Notes under the pieces: model-generated
What the model saw: only the letters and a program-made list of their open reading frames with translations
Database searches by the model: none
What the model was told of the DNA's origin: nothing
Assembly (NCBI GenBank): GCA_002409745.1
Contig: DHOU01000007.1
Span: forward strand, 1-64,000
Length of the DNA stretch: 64,000 nucleotides
Reading direction: 5' to 3'
Origin: Bacteroidales bacterium UBA5382
GTDB lineage: Bacteria; Bacteroidota; Bacteroidia; Bacteroidales; Dysgonomonadaceae
Program-made: the position numbers and the translations under genes
Shown here: positions 1 through 8,490 of the stretch, one piece after another
Layout of the letters: each line of letters starts with the position of its first letter
Numbering within the stretch: position 1 is the first letter of the stretch

Positions 1-166
1 TACTTTTTAAGGTCCGACTAAATAATTCATCCCTATTAAAAGCATATTCAATTATATTCCAATTACAATAAAAACCTTGATTAAAAATTTCATCTTCTTC
101 TATCAACCATTTTTTTATTATTCCTAAATCTACTTTAGTGGGTGATATGATTAATATTTTCTCCAT
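1..166 (-). CDS. Unknown protein, N-terminal part only (cut by window edge)
   Basis: An open frame runs from an ATG at 166 off the left edge of the window, giving 55 codons that begin MEKILIISPTKVD. A purine-rich AAAGGA lies directly before the ATG. I do not recognise the family. It lies 79 bp downstream of the 379-aa gene on the same strand, has the same low GC, and may be the fourth gene of the Fic/helicase operon. No separate promoter is evident in the gap. That it is a real gene is inferred from the clean open frame and its position. Confidence 0.5.
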   Translation of the reverse strand, partial: MEKILIISPTKVDLGIIKKWLIEEDEIFNQGFYCNWNIIEYAFNRDELFSRTLKS

Positions 167-245
167 TTCCTTTATCTTGTTCCTAATATCTCATGGATTG
201 GAATTTCGTGTATTTAAGCTTTATGATAATGAGTCGTTAAGTGCA

Positions 246-1385
246 TTATATTTCATAAATGCGCCCTTTCTGAGGGTTTCCTAAAGACTTGTTTACAATA
301 ACCGGTCTAATCCAAATCAGTTTTTCATTAATCAACTTTTCTCCGAAACGCTGGTTTCTCCAATGCCCTCTACGCCAATGTGAAGACAATATTAAATTCG
401 AATTATCGCCTACTTTGGAGCGCTTCTTAAAAGAGTTTCCTACATAGTGTATTTTTGAAAATCCTGTTTCGGCAATTTTTTTTTCAATCTTTTCTGTTTC
501 TTTTTTGCTTTTTGAAAACCCCAGTTTTTTATTAAAATTAAAGGGTAAATCATCTGCATATTGAATTTGGATGTCTTTATCCTGTTTATACATAGATAAA
601 TAAAGCATACAATTTACGATAATCTTGTAGGTACTTGCTACCAATTCACGATAATAAGTGTATAAATCTAAATGATCGTCCGTAATCTCTTCTTTGTTTT
701 CAGGAAACAAGGTATATTCTTCTACACTTTGCCAATCCTTTACAGCATCAGATATAGTAATAATATTTTCTTTTTCACTAAAATAGAAAGCGAAATCCCA
801 AAAACTTCGTCCTCCACTACCATAATCATTCCAAACCTTATCATGGTATTTTATAATAAAATCCTCAAAGTCACCAACAAAATGAAAACTTATTGCATAA
901 TCATTCCAAAACTCATTCCCGTTGTTATCAACCATTTTTTCCATTGACATTCTATCAACCAGGATATATACCCCCTCAATTATTTTATCCGAGTCTTTTG
1001 TTATGGTTAATTCTAACGGCCGTAACGACAAGTAAAAGTTATCATATGGAAGATTAAATGATTCATAACTTACATCATCGACATCTGTATGACTTAACAT
1101 TTCCAATAACTCTTTGGAGAATGAGAAAATGTTACGTCCATTTCCATACCACCCTTCCCAGTTTGAAAACAAATCAGAAATTATATAATCATTCAAACTA
1201 CATTCCAATAAGGATAAATGGTCGCGATTCCTTCTATATCCATAGTTACCTTCATCTTTATAAAAATATTCATTTTTGCCTTCCATCTCATCAAAAAAAG
1301 CATTCCTGTTCTGTAGCTTATCTTTAAAATGATATTGTTTCTCAATTCTATAAGGGAAAAAGTATTTTAATTCAGTCTCTTTCAT
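246..1385 (-). CDS. 379-aa protein with AcrVA2-like C-terminal motif
   Basis: Acidic, aromatic-rich protein with no signal peptide or membrane segment. Its most distinctive part is the C-terminus (about residues 334-367), with SSHWRRGHWRNQ followed by LIWIRPVIVNKS. As I recall it, this arginine/histidine/tryptophan motif followed by a hydrophobic-proline strand also ends AcrVA2, the anti-Cas12a protein, and many AcrVA2-like proteins on plasmids and phages. The N-terminal 300 residues are not recognised. The start codon overlaps the stop of the helicase gene by 4 bp, so the two are probably translationally coupled. A role in defence or in acting on nascent proteins is inference from the motif and neighbours; the family assignment is from memory. 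Confidence 0.65.
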   Translation of the reverse strand: MKETELKYFFPYRIEKQYHFKDKLQNRNAFFDEMEGKNEYFYKDEGNYGYRRNRDHLSLLECSLNDYIISDLFSNWEGWYGNGRNIFSFSKELLEMLSHTDVDDVSYESFNLPYDNFYLSLRPLELTITKDSDKIIEGVYILVDRMSMEKMVDNNGNEFWNDYAISFHFVGDFEDFIIKYHDKVWNDYGSGGRSFWDFAFYFSEKENIITISDAVKDWQSVEEYTLFPENKEEITDDHLDLYTYYRELVASTYKIIVNCMLYLSMYKQDKDIQIQYADDLPFNFNKKLGFSKSKKETEKIEKKIAETGFSKIHYVGNSFKKRSKVGDNSNLILSSHWRRGHWRNQRFGEKLINEKLIWIRPVIVNKSLGNPQKGRIYEI

Positions 1386-4300
1386 ATTAATTGCTTTAGA
1401 ATGTTTTCAATTTCATCCTTAGCATTTTCACCCTGATAGACAATGGAATGTTCTGTATTACAATACTGACCTTCTCTTTGTGCGCTAAACCAATTAAAAG
1501 AACCAATACACATTGTATCGTTATCCTTTATAACAATTTTGCTGTGTATGTTATTTTTTACTTTTACTTCAGCACCCAGTTTATTTAACTTATTCAAAGT
1601 TAAATTAAACTCTTCTTCTTTTTTCTTGTCAGGCTTATTTTGCGTATAGGTATTGAATTTTTCATCCGTGTATATGGTAATCTTTATATTTTTACCGGAT
1701 AATAATTTATTATATCCGTTTTTCTCAATAGTAGAATAAATGATCCACGGAGAAATAATAATAATTCTATGGGTGGCCTCGCTGAAGACTTTTTTCAAAA
1801 ACACATCATGTTCTTCATGATTTGCAAGAATTCTTGGAGGATATTCTTTGGACACGAGATCTTCTCTTACAAATACTTTTGAATATTGATATTCGTAGGA
1901 TAGCTCGTTTTCTGCACTTTCAAAAATATATTTAGCCAAGATGCCTGTCGGGGATACAGATTGCCTGTTAAATAATGACATATCGCCAAAAACTAAAAAA
2001 CTATCTTTTGCCCGTGATACAGCAACATTCAGCATACTTTTGTCACTATCAATGAAACTACCTTTATTGTGCTTGGAATAGGTCGGAGAAAACAATACTA
2101 CTTTTCTTTCTGCACCTTGCAATGAATGAACTGTTCCTACAGTTATTTGAGAAAGTTCTTCTTTTATACTTTTATCCTTGGATTCCCTTAAATATTCAGC
2201 TATTTTTCGAGATTGTTCTCTAAAGGGAGTTACTACTGCAACAATGTCCTTAATTTCCTCTCCATTGTATGCTTCTCTTAATTTTTTATAATTGGTAATG
2301 ATCCAGCCCGCTATTATTTTAGCCTCCAAATCATTTTGCTTACTTCCTAAAACATTCTGGCATTTACCTTCAATATTTAAATATCCCATTGAGGGTAAAA
2401 AGGCATCTTCTAGAGCTTCACCGCGCATAGGCTTCAAAACCCCTTTATAGCATAGTTCATTACAGAATGCTATGATGTTGTCGTAGCATCTTCTATGCTC
2501 ATATAGGTATAATCCTCTTTCTAATTTCTTTTCTGGATAATATTTTGACCTGTTTTGTGAGATTTTCATGACACTACCTCCATCAGAAGCAATCCCTTTT
2601 GCTTGTAATTTTTTGTAGGCTTCGTCTATCTTATCTATCCCTTGATTTTTTGAAATCAAACTTGCCTTATGGAGATTTCCAATATCAATACTCTTAGTAA
2701 GTTTGCTTATCGGAGGAATTTGTTTGGTATCTCCAATAACCAATGCTTTTTTACCAAAAGAAAATCCGGCCCCTGCAACTTCGGAAGATACCTGTCCTGC
2801 TTCATCAACTATCAGCAAATCAATAAAATCATATAGATAATCTACCTTATTTAAATTATCATGAATTTTTCTTGAAAAAGAAAAGTAATTAGGCAGCATA
2901 TAAGAGGTCATTACAGCACATGGGGTAATTTTCATTCTCCTGCGCCAATTATTTTCACATATATTTTTATACTTCCAGTGAGTATTATTCAGATGTACTT
3001 TCTCGATCAGTTTTTCCATTTCGAGTAGCCATTGCCCCTCCCAATAATGGGTCGCAATCAGGAACATTTCAAATCTGATTTTAATATCGGCTCTTTTGTC
3101 GATTTCTATAAATTCTGAATTGGGATCTGTATTCTTTTCCAGTTGATTGAGCACATCGACACAATCGCTCAGTGCTTTTTTGAATAAATCATATTTTTGA
3201 ATGTTGTCAAAGACAATTTCATTTTTATTTTTTATGTCGGTGATAAACCTTTTGGCATCCAAATTTTCCAGATCAAAATATTTAGAGAAATTATTCTCTC
3301 TGGCACATACCTTTGCCTTGAGATTACGTTTATTTCTAACAAAAGGAAGAAATGAAAGAACTGACAAGAAAAAACTTTCCGATGCTAAATAACTTTCCCA
3401 TTTGTCTTTGATATCCTCAATGTCTTTTTTGTGTTCGCAGAGTGTTTTGCCAAGCCCTATTATAGCGTCTTTACTTTTATAGTCGATGTCTAAAACCTCA
3501 CCGATATGTTTTCCTGATTTGTGGTAATTTTTGTAAGTATTTTCAATATCTGCTAGTAAGGCCTTTTTTTCTACTAATAATTTATGCAATTTCCGAACCG
3601 ATTCTTCAACTGTTATATTCTTGTTGTAAAAAGTTTCCCCGGATTTCTCTAAAAAGGATTCTTTTGCTCTAATATAAAAATCCTCCGTTTCCATCTCTTT
3701 TACAGCGTCCTCCGTGATATAACCTTTCTCTCTGGCTTCGGTTGCACGCATACTCGAGACAAAATAACAGCCGAAACTATTTACTCCGTCAATCCATCTA
3801 CCAGCAAAATTCCCCTCTCCCTTTGAAAAATCTTTAGCAAATGCATCTATTATATTTGTAACAGCCTGATTATTTGTGGAATTAGCTATAATAACCGGAG
3901 GAACTGTTTCTTTTACAGCATTCTCTACCCATAAACAGGCTACGACTGAAAGCAGCATTGTTGTTTTTCCTGTCCCGGGAGGGCCGTTTACTGGCAATAT
4001 TTCTCCTTGTTTCGCACCTAATAAGGCGGAGACAGCGATTCGCTGTGCATCGGCTAAAGGATGTATGTTATTGTTGTGTCCCAATCTTTTGGTGAAAAAG
4101 ATATTAGAATTTATTCCTGGTGTTTCACTTTCTTCTTCAACAGTTGTGTAGTTTCGGTAAAGGCTTAGATCGGGATTTTCGTCACGCGTGTAAATATCTT
4201 CGTAAACAGCGGTGATCTTTGAAGAAATATCTAATTCCCCATTGGTGAAGTAAGTGGTATTTGTTTTTTCATAACCGTTGAATACTTCTTTGGATTCAAT

Positions 4301-5086
4301 GACATTATTCAAAAGATTATCAATACATTTAAAATAATCATTCCATTTTGTAATATATAATTCGATAGTCTTCTTAAATTCCAGGTCATCCGTTAGTTTG
4401 TCTTCGATTATTTTACTCCATTCTTCATTATATTTATTTCGAGTATCAATAAATTTTCTTTTTATCGTCTTATTTCTGTTTAGGGACTTGATTAACTTCT
4501 TATAATCCTCACTTCCCTGTTCCTCGTTGATAATCGATTCTTCCAATAATTTTTTAATTAATCCTTTTTGGTATTGGAATTCAATATTTTTTGAATAATA
4601 TTTTTCCCATTCGAAAGCTTCCGAAAATTCAAATGTGGGAACATCGTTTTTAGCTATAAACAAATCATAATCATCCATATTGCCAATAAAAAAATCTTCT
4701 TTGTCTAAAGGATGCAATAAGTCTCTTGGAATAACAGGTTTTTCGATAGGGTATATAAATCCATTTTCAGAAACTTGTACTTTAAAAATTATAGGAAAAA
4801 GTATTTCTGGTCGATAGTCTTTTTCGTGTTTGTTGTGATTGGTAATTTTCTTATATGAAAATGGAATATATGAGGTTTCAATATGGCTATCCTCTAATGA
4901 GAATAAACTTTGGATGATATTTTTACTATTTACTCTAAAGAATGCATTTTTGTCATTTAGTAGGAATATTTTTGCTAAATCGGATGATTTATATTTTCCC
5001 TGAGAAAATTGTTTATCGACAAGAGAATCTCTCCAGTATTTAGTAACTCTTTTGTGATGTTCCATCATGCTATAAACCGTATTCAT
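1382..5086 (-). CDS. SF1 (COG1112-type) helicase fused to PLD nuclease, Mokosh type II-like
   Basis: A 1234-aa cytoplasmic protein. The N-terminal 330 residues are not assigned. A UPF1/DNA2-like superfamily 1 helicase follows, with Walker A GPPGTGKTT at about 368-376, Walker B with DEAGQ near 760, and late motifs VGTVHSLQGAERKVV and NVAVSRAKDSF. The linker between Walker A and B is long and charged. The C-terminal 140 residues form a single phospholipase D-type nuclease domain (ISPWIIYS, then HSKIVIKD and GSFNW near 1180, the HxKx4D...GSxN signature). A COG1112 helicase fused to a PLD domain is the architecture described for single-protein type II Mokosh phage defence. It overlaps the Fic gene upstream and the 379-aa gene downstream by 4 bp each. 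The Mokosh assignment rests on domain order, not on alignment. Confidence 0.85.
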   Translation of the reverse strand: MNTVYSMMEHHKRVTKYWRDSLVDKQFSQGKYKSSDLAKIFLLNDKNAFFRVNSKNIIQSLFSLEDSHIETSYIPFSYKKITNHNKHEKDYRPEILFPIIFKVQVSENGFIYPIEKPVIPRDLLHPLDKEDFFIGNMDDYDLFIAKNDVPTFEFSEAFEWEKYYSKNIEFQYQKGLIKKLLEESIINEEQGSEDYKKLIKSLNRNKTIKRKFIDTRNKYNEEWSKIIEDKLTDDLEFKKTIELYITKWNDYFKCIDNLLNNVIESKEVFNGYEKTNTTYFTNGELDISSKITAVYEDIYTRDENPDLSLYRNYTTVEEESETPGINSNIFFTKRLGHNNNIHPLADAQRIAVSALLGAKQGEILPVNGPPGTGKTTMLLSVVACLWVENAVKETVPPVIIANSTNNQAVTNIIDAFAKDFSKGEGNFAGRWIDGVNSFGCYFVSSMRATEAREKGYITEDAVKEMETEDFYIRAKESFLEKSGETFYNKNITVEESVRKLHKLLVEKKALLADIENTYKNYHKSGKHIGEVLDIDYKSKDAIIGLGKTLCEHKKDIEDIKDKWESYLASESFFLSVLSFLPFVRNKRNLKAKVCARENNFSKYFDLENLDAKRFITDIKNKNEIVFDNIQKYDLFKKALSDCVDVLNQLEKNTDPNSEFIEIDKRADIKIRFEMFLIATHYWEGQWLLEMEKLIEKVHLNNTHWKYKNICENNWRRRMKITPCAVMTSYMLPNYFSFSRKIHDNLNKVDYLYDFIDLLIVDEAGQVSSEVAGAGFSFGKKALVIGDTKQIPPISKLTKSIDIGNLHKASLISKNQGIDKIDEAYKKLQAKGIASDGGSVMKISQNRSKYYPEKKLERGLYLYEHRRCYDNIIAFCNELCYKGVLKPMRGEALEDAFLPSMGYLNIEGKCQNVLGSKQNDLEAKIIAGWIITNYKKLREAYNGEEIKDIVAVVTPFREQSRKIAEYLRESKDKSIKEELSQITVGTVHSLQGAERKVVLFSPTYSKHNKGSFIDSDKSMLNVAVSRAKDSFLVFGDMSLFNRQSVSPTGILAKYIFESAENELSYEYQYSKVFVREDLVSKEYPPRILANHEEHDVFLKKVFSEATHRIIIISPWIIYSTIEKNGYNKLLSGKNIKITIYTDEKFNTYTQNKPDKKKEEEFNLTLNKLNKLGAEVKVKNNIHSKIVIKDNDTMCIGSFNWFSAQREGQYCNTEHSIVYQGENAKDEIENILKQLI

Positions 5087-6174
5087 ATTGCAATCAATTC
5101 ATAATTCGTGCTTCTACCTCCCTGCGCCTCTTTCTGCAAAATCCCTTTGTTTATGAGGTCTTGTATATCTCGGATAGCGGTATCTTGTGAGCACTTGGCT
5201 ATTTTAGCCCATTTAGATGAAGTCGGTTTCCCTTCAAAACCATCTAGCAGTTTGTTCAGCATTAATCGTTGGCGATCATTCAGCGGAGTTTGGCTATGTT
5301 TTTCCCAGAAACGAGCTTTTTTCAAAACAGAATCTAATACATCTCCACTGTTGAGCAATGCATTTTCGAGGCAAGATAGAAACCATACTAACCACTCGGT
5401 TATATCGCTTGTTCCATGTTGAGACTTTTCCAGAATTTCATAGTATTTCTTTCGCTCAATAAGTATCTGGTTCGACATACTATAAAAACGCTGGGAACTT
5501 CCGTCGCTGCGAGCGAGCTGCAAATCTGTAATGGCACGGGCTATGCGCCCGTTACCATCATCAAAGGGGTGAATGGTAACAAACCAAAAGTGAGCAATTG
5601 CAGCTTTTAATACAGAATCAGTTTCTGATGTGCTATTGAACCACTCCAAAAACATATTCATTTCCGATTCGACCTGATCTGCTTGCGGTGCTTCATAATG
5701 AACTTTTTCTTTACCCATCGCTCCGGAAACGACTTGCATGTCACCGCTTCGATACTTGCCAACTTCTATTTTATACATGCCGCTAAAACCAGTAGGGAAA
5801 AGAGCGGCATGCCAACCAAACAGTCTTTCCGTGGCTATCGGTCGCATATAATTCTGCGTGGCATCAAGCATCATTTCTACGACGCCGTCCACATTTCGAG
5901 GGGAATCAACCAGCCCCGATACTTCTAAGCCTAATTTACGGGCAATAGACGAACGCACCTGATCTTTATTCAGAATTTCTCCTTCTATCTCAGTTGATTT
6001 CAATACATCCAAAGTCAATGTAGATAGTACGGCTTCTTCTTTCAGTTTGAAGCCTAAACTTTCCATTTGCCCCAGTAGGCGTCCTTGCAAATGCCTTACA
6101 TTGGCCAATAATGTAAGCAACTTATCATTATCCCATGTGAAATTCGGCCACTCCTTTGTTTGATATACATACAT
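5083..6174 (-). CDS. Fic/DOC family protein with DUF4172 N-terminus and C-terminal winged helix
   Basis: Fic enzymes usually transfer AMP from ATP to a target protein. The 363-aa protein has a DUF4172-type N-terminus (YQTKEWPNFTWD), the complete Fic active-site motif HPFDDGNGR at 202-210, and a C-terminal winged-helix segment (about 295-360, RQRLMLNKLL...SQDTAIRDIQDLINKGIL). The sequence STEIEG at 60-65 fits the inhibitory helix motif (S/T)xxxE(G/N) placed before the Fic core, as in class II Fic proteins that restrain themselves. It is the first gene of the operon, has a near-consensus promoter 35 bp upstream, and overlaps the helicase gene by 4 bp. Fic proteins of this type are also common as stand-alone genes, so membership of a defence system is inferred from the overlap alone. 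Confidence 0.92.
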   Translation of the reverse strand: MYVYQTKEWPNFTWDNDKLLTLLANVRHLQGRLLGQMESLGFKLKEEAVLSTLTLDVLKSTEIEGEILNKDQVRSSIARKLGLEVSGLVDSPRNVDGVVEMMLDATQNYMRPIATERLFGWHAALFPTGFSGMYKIEVGKYRSGDMQVVSGAMGKEKVHYEAPQADQVESEMNMFLEWFNSTSETDSVLKAAIAHFWFVTIHPFDDGNGRIARAITDLQLARSDGSSQRFYSMSNQILIERKKYYEILEKSQHGTSDITEWLVWFLSCLENALLNSGDVLDSVLKKARFWEKHSQTPLNDRQRLMLNKLLDGFEGKPTSSKWAKIAKCSQDTAIRDIQDLINKGILQKEAQGGRSTNYELIAI

Positions 6175-6208
6175 AATTTTACGGCTTTATTCTACGCAAT
6201 TCATGCGA

Positions 6209-6239
6209 CAAATATACTACTTTTTCTCCGCATCCCAAA
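6209..6239 (-). promoter_or_regulatory. Promoter of the Fic-helicase operon
   Basis: On the minus strand a -33 TTTG (6236-6239) is followed after exactly 19 bp by the -7 element TATATTTG (6209-6216), a full match to the Bacteroidales TAnnTTTG consensus. Initiation would fall about 28 bp upstream of the Fic start codon. Confidence 0.75.
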
Positions 6240-6282
6240 TTTTCTCCGCATATTTCGCAAAGAAAAATCACTAAAAGGTTGG

Positions 6283-6308
6283 AGTTCTCGAAATTTTACA
6301 TACCTTTG
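6283..6308 (+). promoter_or_regulatory. Promoter-like element reading rightward into the intergenic gap
   Basis: TACCTTTG at 6301-6308 matches TAnnTTTG, with GTTG at the -33 position 19 bp upstream. No long gene follows within 450 bp; the next downstream signal is the hairpin at 6508-6540. Confidence 0.4.
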
Positions 6309-6314
6309 TATCGG

Positions 6315-6545
6315 ATATCAGAGTGATATTCAAACTCTTTGAAATTATTGAAAAGCGCTGGAAATCAGTAAAGTTAGCACGTTGGATTAGACGTTGGACT
6401 TGATTTTTATGTTGTCGTAAAATATTGGTATACAGGATATTGACTTTTTCGTTCGACATCCGTCCATACCGCTATGTACCGAAGACAAGAGGTGCCAAAA
6501 GTAAGACAGGCCCCTCATATTCAGTGAATATGAGGGGCCTTTTCT
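6315..6545 (+). ncRNA. Candidate small transcript or small-protein gene
   Basis: A promoter-like element ends at 6308 and a strong hairpin with a T-rich tail lies at 6508-6545, which would define a transcript of about 230 nt. Inside it a GTG-initiated frame at 6323-6403 encodes 26 residues rich in Lys, Arg and Trp (core IEKRWKSVKLARWIRRW). I cannot tell whether the product is an RNA, a small basic peptide or neither. There is no other gene in 6240-6766. Confidence 0.3.
6508..6545. terminator. Perfect 16-bp hairpin terminator
   Basis: AGGCCCCTCATATTCA at 6508-6523 pairs perfectly with its inverse at 6525-6540, followed by TTTCT. It is symmetric enough to work on either strand. Confidence 0.7.
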
Positions 6546-6603
6546 ATATATTCTGTCTTGTTCGAAAGTCAAGAAAAAAAGACAAAGCATCTAACCTAAA
6601 CAG

Positions 6604-6669
6604 GGATCAACCCGGATTCTTATAGACTAAGCATAAATAAAATCTATCCACAACTTTTTGGGTTGATCC
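6604..6669. other. Inverted repeat GGATCAACCC...GGGTTGATCC
   Basis: Two perfect 10-bp inverted arms at 6604-6613 and 6660-6669 are separated by 46 AT-rich bp, upstream of the ABC-F gene. It could be an operator pair or a loose RNA stem; function unknown. Confidence 0.35.
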
Positions 6670-6766
6670 GGAAAAAACTTTCCGAAAAAATACGAAGATA
6701 CAGTAAATAGGATATGCAGAAACCGTTACATCCCTCTTTTCATTTCCGCAACCCGATTTCAAAATG

Positions 6767-6774
6767 TATCTTTG
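6767..6774 (+). promoter_or_regulatory. -7 element of the ABC-F gene promoter
   Basis: TATCTTTG matches TAnnTTTG exactly and lies 24 bp before the chosen ATG at 6799. The -33 position (TTCC) is weak. Confidence 0.5.
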
Positions 6775-6798
6775 CTGGCTGAAAAAATAAAACAAGAT

Positions 6799-8433
6799 AT
6801 GGTATTAGTGGACGGATTGGCCGTAGAGTTCGGAGGAGCGGCATTATTTTCGGATATCTCTTTCGTAATAAATCCCAAAGACCGTATTGCCCTGATGGGT
6901 AAAAACGGTGCGGGAAAATCGACCTTGTTGAAAATCCTGGCAGGTGTGAGGGAGCCGACCAAAGGACGGGTTTCCAAACCCAAAGACTTCTCCATTGCTT
7001 ATCTGCCGCAACACCTGATGACCGAAGATGAACGTACCGTCTTCGAAGAAACGGCGCAGGCTTTCGCACACATCCACCGGTTGGAGGAGGAAATCGAGCG
7101 TATCAACAACGAACTGACCGTCCGTACCGATTATGAATCGGATGAATATATGCAACTCATCGAGCAGGTGGCCACGTTGAGCGAAAAATTTTATGGTATC
7201 GAGCAAATCAACTATAATGCTGCCGTGGAAAAAACGCTGTTCGGATTAGGATTTATACGAAGCGATTTCAACCGCATGACGTCGGAATTCAGCGGCGGCT
7301 GGCGCATGCGTATCGAACTGGCAAAAATACTTCTGCAAGACCCGGATCTGATTTTGCTTGACGAACCAACCAATCACCTCGATATCGATTCCGTAGAATG
7401 GTTCGAAGATTTTCTCATCAACAGCGCGAAGGCGGTGGTGGTCATTTCGCATGACCGTGCGTTTGTCGACAACATTACCAACCGCACCATCGAAGTGACC
7501 ATGGGACGCATTTATGATTACAAGGCCACTTATTCGCATTATCTGGAATTGCGGAAAGAACGCCGCGAACAGCAGCAAAAACAGTACGACGAACAGCAGA
7601 AGATGATAGCCGAAACCAAAGAGTTTATCGAACGGTTTAAGGGCACGTATTCGAAAACGTTGCAGGTGCAGTCGCGTGTGAAAATGCTGGAAAAACTGGA
7701 GTTGGTGGAAGTCGACGAAGTGGATACCTCTGCGTTGAAACTGCGATTTCCTCCTGCGCCACGTTCCGGAAGTTACCCCATTATTGCTGAAAATGTAAGC
7801 AAATCGTATGATGAAAAGTTGATTTTCAAAGGAGTGAATTTCACCATCGAACGGGGAGAAAAAGTGGCCTTCATCGGCCGCAACGGCGAAGGGAAATCCA
7901 CGCTCGTAAAATGTATCATGGGCGAAACCGATTTCGGCGGGAACTTGCAATTGGGACACAACGTGAAAATCGGCTATTTTGCACAAAACCAGGCATCGCT
8001 TCTCGACGGGGAATTGACCGTCTTTCAGACGATCGACGATATTGCCGTGGGCGATATCCGAACGAAAATCCGGGATATCCTGGGCGCGTTTATGTTCGGG
8101 CGGGAAGATATCGACAAGAAAGTAAAAGTCCTTTCGGGTGGCGAACGCACGCGCCTGGCCATGATAAAACTACTGCTCGAACCGGTAAACCTGCTCATCC
8201 TGGATGAACCGACCAATCACCTCGACCTGAAAACCAAAGATATCCTGAAACAGGCGTTGATAGATTTCGACGGAACGCTGATCGTGGTTTCTCACGACCG
8301 CGATTTCCTGAATGGATTGGTAAAGAAAGTGTACGAATTCGGCAGTCAAAAAGTTACCGAACATCTCGAAGACATCTACGGGTTCCTAGCGAAAAAAAAG
8401 ATGGAGAACCTGCGGGAGATAGAGCGGAAATAA
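6799..8433 (+). CDS. ABC-F family ATPase
   Basis: A cytoplasmic protein with two ABC ATPase domains and no membrane segment, typical of ABC-F factors that act on the ribosome. Domain 1 has Walker A GKNGAGKST at 34-42, signature FSGGW and DEPTNHLD; domain 2 has GRNGEGKST, signature LSGGERTRL and a second DEPTNHLD. A charged linker (about 245-310, rich in Glu, Gln and Lys) joins them, as expected for the interdomain arm that reaches toward the P-site tRNA. I chose the ATG at 6799 (544 aa, MVLVDGLAVEFGG) because the frame upstream starts only at TTG and overlaps the promoter -7 element. The subfamily (Uup, YbiT or YdiF-like) cannot be fixed by eye. It is followed at short distance by a DEAD-box helicase gene. 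Confidence 0.93.
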   Translation: MVLVDGLAVEFGGAALFSDISFVINPKDRIALMGKNGAGKSTLLKILAGVREPTKGRVSKPKDFSIAYLPQHLMTEDERTVFEETAQAFAHIHRLEEEIERINNELTVRTDYESDEYMQLIEQVATLSEKFYGIEQINYNAAVEKTLFGLGFIRSDFNRMTSEFSGGWRMRIELAKILLQDPDLILLDEPTNHLDIDSVEWFEDFLINSAKAVVVISHDRAFVDNITNRTIEVTMGRIYDYKATYSHYLELRKERREQQQKQYDEQQKMIAETKEFIERFKGTYSKTLQVQSRVKMLEKLELVEVDEVDTSALKLRFPPAPRSGSYPIIAENVSKSYDEKLIFKGVNFTIERGEKVAFIGRNGEGKSTLVKCIMGETDFGGNLQLGHNVKIGYFAQNQASLLDGELTVFQTIDDIAVGDIRTKIRDILGAFMFGREDIDKKVKVLSGGERTRLAMIKLLLEPVNLLILDEPTNHLDLKTKDILKQALIDFDGTLIVVSHDRDFLNGLVKKVYEFGSQKVTEHLEDIYGFLAKKKMENLREIERK

Positions 8434-8478
8434 GTTGAATGAACGTCTCTTAAAGCCTATATTGATGTCGGAATATCG

Positions 8479-8486
8479 TATCTTTG
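8479..8486 (+). promoter_or_regulatory. -7 element directly before the DEAD-box gene
   Basis: TATCTTTG, a full TAnnTTTG match, ends 4 bp before the ATG at 8491. Initiation at the usual distance would give an mRNA with almost no leader. The -33 position is weak. Confidence 0.4.
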
Positions 8487-8490
8487 TCCC

